DNA of 10,399 bases. Source: an uncultured Bacilli bacterium. GTDB taxonomy: Bacteria; Bacillota_I; Bacilli_A; RF39; UBA660. Positions 6,218-10,399 of this stretch are shown here, in pieces. Under the pieces are notes generated by a model that saw only the letters and a list, made by a program, of their open reading frames with translations, searched no databases and had not been told where the DNA came from. The stretch covers positions 1 to 10,399 of the forward strand of contig CANRDA010000030.1 of assembly GCA_947629285.1 (NCBI GenBank). The letters run 5' to 3'. The first letter of the stretch is position 1, and each line of letters opens with the position of its first letter. Made by a program: the position numbers and the translations under genes.

Positions 6218-7357
6218 CTATTTATTTTTATTTAAATAGTCTTCTATTTTTTTAAATTCACTTGTTTTTAAATCAGTTTCACTTAATTCTTCAAACAGTT
6301 TTTTTTGCTTTCTATCTAATTTACTAGGTATTATAACATTTATTACTACATACATATTTCCTTTTACACCAGTTCTTACATCTTCAATACCTTTACCTTT
6401 TAATCTATGTTTATCACCTGTTTGTGCGCCTGCATCTATTGATAATTTTACATTACCATAAAGTGTTGGTATCTCTTTTTTACAACCTAGTACTGCATCT
6501 GTAATAGTTATGGGAAGTTCTAAGTATATATCACTTCCATCTCTTTCAAATAAGGGGTGTTCCTTAACTCTAAATTCTAAATATAAGTCTCCATTAGGAC
6601 CTCCATTAGACCCACTATCTCCTTTACCAGCAAGTCTTAACTGAGTACCATTATCAACACCAGCAGGTATTTTAACTTCTAAATCTTTATTTTTCTTTAT
6701 CTTGCCAGTACCTCTACATTTAGAGCAATTAGAATTGAAAACACGTCCAGCACCCCTACAAGTATGACAAGTAGTTCTAGTCATAAATGTACCAAAAATT
6801 GTACTTTGTTCACTAGTAACAGTACCTTGTCCATGACAAGTTGGGCAAGTTTTTTCACCCTTACCACCTTTACCATTACACTCATCACACTCTTCATATA
6901 TATCCAGATTTATATTTTTTTTACAACCATATACTGCATCTAAAAAGTCTAAATCAACTCTCATAATCTTATCTGAGCCTCTAGTTGGTCTAGCCTTACC
7001 ACTTCTTCCTCCACCAAAATTAGTAAAGTTTGAAAATCTTGAGAAAGCACCTCCAAATGAATCTCCAAATATTTCACTAAATATATCACTGAAATCAAAG
7101 TCTGAAAAATCAAATCCAGCTCCACCATTCATCTGGTCGAATGCCGCATGACCGTACTGGTCATATTGCTTCCTTTTAGTCTCATCACTTAAAACTGCAT
7201 ATGCTTCTTGTGCCTCTTTAAATTTTTCTGCAGCATCAGGCTCCTTTGATACATCTGGGTGGTACTTCTTGGCTAATTTTCTAAAGGCACTCTTTATTTC
7301 GTTTTGGTCTGCATCTTTAGATACTCCTAAGATTTCATAATAATCTCTTTTATTCAT
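6218..7357 (-). CDS. dnaJ: Chaperone protein DnaJ (Hsp40)
   Basis: DnaJ is a cytoplasmic co-chaperone that delivers unfolded substrates to DnaK and stimulates its ATPase. At 379 residues it has full family length and all class I domains. These are a J domain (1-70) with the HPD triad at 33-35, a Gly/Phe-rich linker (about 77-120), and a zinc domain with four CxxCxGxG repeats (Cys pairs 157/160, 171/174, 197/200 and 211/214). The C-terminal substrate-binding beta domains end near 379. The ATG overlaps the TGA of the upstream BRO-N gene (ATGA) and has AAGGAG about 8 nt before it. Unlike the usual hrcA-grpE-dnaK-dnaJ order, no dnaK is adjacent and no CIRCE operator is visible, so its regulation may be unusual. 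A promoter inside the BRO-N gene was looked for, but only a weak TTGATA-N17-AATAAA was seen. Confidence 0.97.
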   Translation of the reverse strand: MNKRDYYEILGVSKDADQNEIKSAFRKLAKKYHPDVSKEPDAAEKFKEAQEAYAVLSDETKRKQYDQYGHAAFDQMNGGAGFDFSDFDFSDIFSEIFGDSFGGAFSRFSNFTNFGGGRSGKARPTRGSDKIMRVDLDFLDAVYGCKKNINLDIYEECDECNGKGGKGEKTCPTCHGQGTVTSEQSTIFGTFMTRTTCHTCRGAGRVFNSNCSKCRGTGKIKKNKDLEVKIPAGVDNGTQLRLAGKGDSGSNGGPNGDLYLEFRVKEHPLFERDGSDIYLELPITITDAVLGCKKEIPTLYGNVKLSIDAGAQTGDKHRLKGKGIEDVRTGVKGNMYVVINVIIPSKLDRKQKKLFEELSETDLKTSEFKKIEDYLNKNK

Positions 7358-8226
7358 ACAACATTCTCCTTTTTATTTTCCAATTTGTCTTTGTTATCAA
7401 CATATTCATATTTTAACATATTTTCTTTAGTTATTACTCGTTCGCCTAAATTTTTTTCTATATCTTCTTTTGCTACTTTAGCCGCATGTTCACCCATTTG
7501 AGCAATTTTTTTATTTTGTTCTAAACCATAAGGTTTATGTTTTTTTGCAAGTTCTCTTGTTGCAATCTCACCTAAATCAGTAAGAGCTACTTCCATATCA
7601 GTCATATTATCTCTTAGTGATTCTTTTCTAAGACCTTTAAATGCTTTGTATTCACTTGCCTTCATACCTGACCATTCACGGTATATTTCATTTGTTAAGA
7701 TTGCATATTCTTTAGACTCTGTTATGCCATTATCTTTCCAAACATCAGTTAATTTTTTTCTATCCTGAATACCTTTAATTCGTTTTTGAATCCATGTTTC
7801 ATCATAGCCTTTTGCTCTATAAATGTCAATACCTCGTTTAACAGATAGTGATGGGTCAAATACTTCATCAATTCTTTCACTACCTAATTTCGCTAACCAT
7901 TGTTTTATAGGTTCTGCATTTTTACTTGGAATTGATTCAATTATTCTAAACATACCTTCAATATCCACAACATCAGTTAAACGATATTTACCATCATTAG
8001 CTTTCAATTTCAACTGTCTAGTAATACTAGACGTTTCAAAATTTTCTTCTTTTAATAACTTATTTTTTAACCAATTCCAATATTTTCTAGGTTCTTTGCT
8101 ATCTACTAAAACACCGACAATATCTACAACACTAATATAATATTTTTCACTTTCTTTATCCCATACAGTTCTAATTGTTTCATTGTTAAATATTTTATTT
8201 ATTAAATACATTTTATCTTGGTTCAT
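7354..8226 (-). CDS. BRO-N domain protein, DinD-like/phage-antirepressor type
   Basis: This is a 290-residue soluble protein. The N-terminal third is a BRO-N domain (about 12-105): 'VVDIVGVLVDS', 'RKYWNWLKNKL', 'QLKLKANDGKYRLTDVVDIE' and 'IIESIPSKNAEPIKQWLAKLG'. BRO-N domains are linked to DNA binding in baculoviruses and phages. The C-terminal part ('RGIDIYRAKGYDETWIQKR', 'YAILTNEIYREWSGMKASEY', 'LRKESLRDNMTDMEVALTDL', 'LEQNKKIAQMGEHAAKVAKE') resembles the extended DinD/antirepressor family widespread in gut bacteria. The tail of E. coli DinD, a DNA-damage-inducible RecA modulator, is similar. GGGGG lies 5 nt before the ATG. Codons 66-70 lie within a perfect 17-bp palindrome. The stop overlaps dnaJ. 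Two dead partial copies lie upstream. Probably of mobile-element origin; whether it still acts as regulator or antirepressor is unknown. Confidence 0.85.
   Translation of the reverse strand: MNQDKMYLINKIFNNETIRTVWDKESEKYYISVVDIVGVLVDSKEPRKYWNWLKNKLLKEENFETSSITRQLKLKANDGKYRLTDVVDIEGMFRIIESIPSKNAEPIKQWLAKLGSERIDEVFDPSLSVKRGIDIYRAKGYDETWIQKRIKGIQDRKKLTDVWKDNGITESKEYAILTNEIYREWSGMKASEYKAFKGLRKESLRDNMTDMEVALTDLGEIATRELAKKHKPYGLEQNKKIAQMGEHAAKVAKEDIEKNLGERVITKENMLKYEYVDNKDKLENKKENVV
8016..8032 (-). repeat. 17-bp perfect palindrome inside the intact BRO-N gene
   Basis: On the minus strand GTCTAGTA-T-TACTAGAC runs from the third base of codon 65 (Thr) to the first base of codon 71 (Gln). Codon 66 (TCT) is the reverse complement of codon 70 (AGA), codon 67 (AGT) of codon 69 (ACT), and codon 68 (ATT) holds the centre. 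The position is homologous to the palindromes in both relics, but the sequence is unrelated to theirs. Confidence 0.9.
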
Positions 8227-8241
8227 ACTTTCCCCCTTATT

Positions 8242-8430
8242 TTAAGCTCTTTTTAACATTGTAATGAATACTTCTATATCTACAATGTAGGTATTATAAT
8301 TTCTACTATCTAATATTTTTGATTTCAAAGCGTGACAATTTGTCACGGTTTCATTTTTTCCTTTTAGTCGTTGTTTCAACTTTCTTTAGTATGATTGTTT
8401 ATCCTTATTTTCTAATGCAACTCTTACTAT
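8242..8430 (-). pseudogene. BRO-N gene relic 1 (N-terminal domain fragment with internal stop)
   Basis: Read on the minus strand in the frame ending at TAA 8244-8242, the 63-codon segment aligns without gaps to residues 36-90 of the intact BRO-N protein. 'IVRVALENKDKQSY' matches 'IVGVLVDSKEPRKY'. A TAA at 8388-8386 then replaces the conserved Trp50, and 'KLKQRLKGKNETVTNCH' and 'ALKSK...YIVDIE' match the following domain core. The frame runs on for nine unrelated codons to a stop. No ribosome-binding site or start fits, the first 35 residues and everything after residue 90 are missing, and the reading frame is broken, so it is dead as a gene. It lies tandem and in the same direction as the intact gene, 16 nt upstream of it. 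Confidence 0.8.
8331..8347 (-). repeat. 17-bp perfect palindrome in BRO-N relic 1
   Basis: CGTGACAA-A-TTGTCACG on the minus strand runs from the third base of the codon aligned with Thr65 to the first base of the codon aligned with Gln71, encoding Val-Thr-Asn-Cys-His between. It occupies exactly the place of the intact gene's palindrome. It differs from the relic 2 palindrome at two arm positions, each matched by the complementary change in the other arm. Confidence 0.9.
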
Positions 8431-8435
8431 ATGTA

Positions 8436-8464
8436 TTATTATGTTCATAATATAAAGATTTCAA
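8436..8464 (-). promoter_or_regulatory. Possible promoter upstream of the BRO-N gene and dnaJ
   Basis: On the minus strand TTGAAA (8464-8459), which is the relic's Leu-Lys codon pair, is followed after 17 nt by TAATAA (8441-8436). The relic 2 palindrome lies 8 bp upstream of this -35, a possible operator position. A perfect -10 TATAAT at 8298-8293, nearer the gene, has no good -35 and is an alternative. The 8227-8509 gap otherwise holds only the BRO-N relics and the GGGGG ribosome-binding site at its end. Confidence 0.33.
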
Positions 8465-8503
8465 TTTCAGTTGGTTACAATTTGTAACCGGCTCATTTTT
8501 TAA
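8456..8503 (-). pseudogene. BRO-N gene relic 2 (short core fragment)
   Basis: Minus-strand codons from 8503 read 'LKNEPVTNCNQLKLKS', matching the intact protein's core 'FETSSITRQLKLKA' and relic 1's 'NETVTNCHALKSK' in register. Upstream the same frame reaches a stop at 8506-8504, six bases beyond which lies the pepF stop. Downstream the frame loses similarity and ends at 8405. Only about 15 recognisable codons remain. Relic 1 homology begins near 8430 in another frame, so the fragments are joined head to tail with a short unassigned join at 8431-8455. Confidence 0.7.
8473..8489 (-). repeat. 17-bp perfect palindrome in BRO-N relic 2
   Basis: GGTTACAA-A-TTGTAACC on the minus strand lies in the same codon register as the other two palindromes, encoding Val-Thr-Asn-Cys-Asn. 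It starts about 20 nt after the pepF stop and is 142 nt from the relic 1 palindrome. On the plus strand both relic palindromes are followed by a similar segment ending in CATTTTTT, which reflects the shared coding ancestry. Confidence 0.9.
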
Positions 8504-8509
8504 TTAATC

Positions 8510-10300
8510 TTATACTAACTTTTTTAGTTCATCTAGTTTTTCTTCAAACATTCCTAAGGCTTCTTCAATTGGTTTTGGAGTAGTCATATCAACTCCAACT
8601 TTCTTTAGAATATTAAGTGGATAATCCTTCCCACCACTACTTAAAAATTCTAAATATGCATCACGTGTTTTAGTGTCGCCTTTTAATATACGACTAGCTA
8701 TTGAAAGCGCACTAGATAGTCCAGTTGCATACTTATACACATAAAATGGTGTATAAAAGTGTGGAATTCTTGACCATTCGTATTTAATATCTTCATCACT
8801 AACAACACTATCTCCATAATATAGTTTATTTAATTCATAGTATGTGTTTGATATCTCTTCTTCTGTTAAAGGTATTCCTTCTTGCTCTTTTTCGTGCATT
8901 AACATTTCAAACTCTGCAAACATAGTTTGTCTATATATAGTAGTTCTAACAGTATCTAAAAACTCAGTTAAATAAAATATCTTATCTTCCTTAGTTTTAG
9001 CATTTTTATACATATAATCGTTTATTATAACCTCGTTTACAGTAGAAGCAATCTCTGCTAAAAATATAGGATAGTTAGAATCTACATAGTTTTGATTTTG
9101 ATGTGAATAATATGAGTGCATAGAGTGTCCTAGCTCATGCCCCATAGTACTAACTGCATCACTAGTATCATTATAATTAAGGAGTAAATATGGACAAGAA
9201 TCATAACAACCCCAAGAGTACGCACCTGATTTTTTACCACTTGATGGATATATATCTATCCATTTTTCATCAAAAGCTTTATTTAAATCTTCCAAATATT
9301 TATCTCCTAAAGGTTTTAAAGCCTCAAAAAGAATATCTTTTCCCTTTTCAAAAGGAATAGAATCATTATTAGACTCTACTAAATCTACATAAATATCATA
9401 CATATGGAGTTTATCAAGTCCAAGTATTTTAGTTCTTAAATCCATATATTCATATATTAGATTCATATTTTTATGTATTGTATCTATTAAATTTTTATAT
9501 ACATCAATACTTATATCATCGTCAAATAAACTTCTCTCTAGGGTTGATTTAAATCTCTTTACATTTGTTACAAAAGCGGATTCCTTAATCTCACCTACAA
9601 GAAGTGAAGATAGTGTATTTTTTAACTTTTTATAGTAATTATACATAGCATGAAAAGCAGAATCTCTAACAGTTCTATCTTTACTTTTCATAAATGTTAT
9701 GTAATTACTTGACGTTAGTTTTACACTTTCTCCTTTATCATTTTTTACATAGCCTAAATCTATATCAGCATTATTTATACTATTAAATGCCTCCGCACAG
9801 TTACCAAATGAATTGAGTGCTTTCGTAAATATTTCTTCTTCATTAAGTTTTAATGAATGGGGTTTATATCTAAATATCTGTTCTAAGTAGAATTTATATT
9901 CTTTAAGTTTACTATTTTCATCTATATATTTTAATACTGTATCATAAGAACTTTCTAACATCTCAGGTTCTATAAATGAATACTTTTCACTTAATGATTC
10001 ACTTAGTTTTTCTATTTTCATCATAAGTGATTTACTTTTGTTATTTTTAGTATCTACATCAAAACTCATTTTAGAATATACATATAGTTTACTTATTAAT
10101 CTATCCTGCTTTTCTGTTAGTTTTAAAAATTCGTATAAACTATCACTACTATCCATTATATGAGTTTTAAAGTCAAGTATTTTAGGGGTTAGTTCATTTA
10201 CTTTTTTTATATCTATTTCTACTTCATTATTATCTTTATACATCTTAGATAAATCCCATTTAAATTTATTAGGTACTTCTTCTCTAGTATTATATTCCAT
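8510..10300 (-). CDS. pepF: Oligoendopeptidase F (M3 family zinc metallopeptidase)
   Basis: PepF is a cytoplasmic endopeptidase that cuts short peptides (roughly 6-20 residues), for turnover or signal-peptide clearance. The 596-residue length is typical for PepF/M3B. The helical N-terminal lobe occupies about 1-330. The catalytic core has the zinc motif HELGH at 388-392 (ligands His388 and His392, general base Glu389), with the third ligand Glu416 in 'FLAEIASTVNE'. The upstream 'YSWGCYDSCPYLLLNYND' strand (361-378) and the C-terminal 'RIPHFYTPFYVYKYATGLSSA' segment also match the family. There is no signal peptide, as expected. The ATG has a strong AAGGAG 8 nt away. The next homologous material on this strand, a BRO-N relic, starts within 7 nt of the stop, so the relics abut the 3' end of this gene. 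Confidence 0.96.
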   Translation of the reverse strand: MEYNTREEVPNKFKWDLSKMYKDNNEVEIDIKKVNELTPKILDFKTHIMDSSDSLYEFLKLTEKQDRLISKLYVYSKMSFDVDTKNNKSKSLMMKIEKLSESLSEKYSFIEPEMLESSYDTVLKYIDENSKLKEYKFYLEQIFRYKPHSLKLNEEEIFTKALNSFGNCAEAFNSINNADIDLGYVKNDKGESVKLTSSNYITFMKSKDRTVRDSAFHAMYNYYKKLKNTLSSLLVGEIKESAFVTNVKRFKSTLERSLFDDDISIDVYKNLIDTIHKNMNLIYEYMDLRTKILGLDKLHMYDIYVDLVESNNDSIPFEKGKDILFEALKPLGDKYLEDLNKAFDEKWIDIYPSSGKKSGAYSWGCYDSCPYLLLNYNDTSDAVSTMGHELGHSMHSYYSHQNQNYVDSNYPIFLAEIASTVNEVIINDYMYKNAKTKEDKIFYLTEFLDTVRTTIYRQTMFAEFEMLMHEKEQEGIPLTEEEISNTYYELNKLYYGDSVVSDEDIKYEWSRIPHFYTPFYVYKYATGLSSALSIASRILKGDTKTRDAYLEFLSSGGKDYPLNILKKVGVDMTTPKPIEEALGMFEEKLDELKKLV

Positions 10301-10322
10301 ATTCTCTCCTTAATCTAAGAAG

Positions 10323-10353
10323 GGTAGTGTGCATAGTTTATATACAAACTACC
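10323..10353 (-). promoter_or_regulatory. Inverted repeats over a possible pepF promoter
   Basis: In the 99 nt upstream of pepF, GGTAGT (10323-10328) can pair with ACTACC (10348-10353). An inner pair AGTTT (10335-10339) and AAACT (10346-10350) competes with it. A -10-like TATAAA on the minus strand (10342-10337) lies inside the repeat, with no clear -35. This could be an operator or a leader hairpin. No coding sequence is seen from 10301 to the window end. Confidence 0.3.
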
Positions 10354-10399
10354 TGATTTTACCTTTATTTTATTTATATTTTCTATACATTTTCTTTTA

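Noticed and set aside
7823..8140. A 105-codon plus-strand open frame antisense to the BRO-N gene
   Set aside because: It lies wholly inside a well-supported gene, has no recognisable protein features and no promoter or ribosome-binding site that I could see.
8242..8385. A 47-codon open frame as a functional small gene
   Set aside because: It has no start codon with ribosome-binding site at its head, and it aligns inside a BRO-N domain beyond an internal stop, so it is a fragment.
8331..8489. The two GTxACAATTTGTxAC repeats as intrinsic terminators or as ordinary operators of unknown origin
   Set aside because: On the minus strand, where all nearby genes lie, no U-tract follows either hairpin, and on the plus strand the T-tract is six bases away with no gene upstream. 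Translation shows they are parts of decayed BRO-N coding sequence, so their origin is explained even if a later function is possible.
8227..8509. CIRCE heat-shock operator ahead of the BRO-N/dnaJ unit
   Set aside because: No TTAGCACTC-N9-GAGTGCTAA-like sequence is present on either strand.

Overview
This is an AT-rich bacterial chromosome segment, apparently from a walled, low-GC member of the Bacillota (Bacilli-like, possibly one of the uncultured gut lineages near the Mollicutes; that placement is inference). TGA serves as a normal stop and Trp is written TGG, so this is not a UGA-recoding mycoplasma. A class B penicillin-binding protein shows that it makes peptidoglycan. Shine-Dalgarno motifs are of the AGGAGG type. 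All genes but one run on the minus strand. I see no tRNA, rRNA, CRISPR array, insertion sequence or complete prophage.

Layout, in order of position. At 1-2136 lie the start of a probable ribosomal protein L33 gene and a pbpA-type transpeptidase gene, an order also found in Bacillus and Staphylococcus relatives. At 2250-3374 a DUF2624 (YqfT-like) gene on the plus strand converges on the AP-endonuclease gene nfo; the two are also neighbours in Bacillus. At 3427-6139 is a tight four-gene operon of unknown function: a coiled-coil protein, a small helical protein, a 590-residue coiled-coil, acidic and membrane protein, and a DUF1292-type small protein. Its genes overlap or nearly touch, and it is bounded by a promoter at one end and a terminator at the other. 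At 6218-8226 dnaJ overlaps a BRO-N/DinD-like gene by the tetranucleotide ATGA. At 8242-8503 lie two decayed fragments of further BRO-N genes, and at 8510-10300 is oligoendopeptidase F.

The most striking observation is in the BRO-N cluster. The intact gene and both dead fragments each carry a perfect 17-bp inverted repeat (8-bp arms, one central base) at exactly the same codon position, just before the conserved LK motif. The intact gene's repeat is completely different in sequence from the two relic repeats (GTCTAGTATTACTAGAC against CGTGACAAATTGTCACG and GGTTACAAATTGTAACC, minus-strand reading). The two relic repeats differ from each other only by compensatory pairs. The symmetry is therefore kept while both the DNA and the encoded five residues change. 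That points to a DNA- or RNA-level function written inside the coding region, such as a self-encoded operator, a recombination core or an mRNA hairpin. I know of no description of this.

No convincing terminator lies between pepF and the end of dnaJ on the minus strand, so pepF, the relics, the BRO-N gene and dnaJ may share transcripts. No CIRCE-type heat-shock operator is visible, and hrcA, grpE and dnaK are not in the window.
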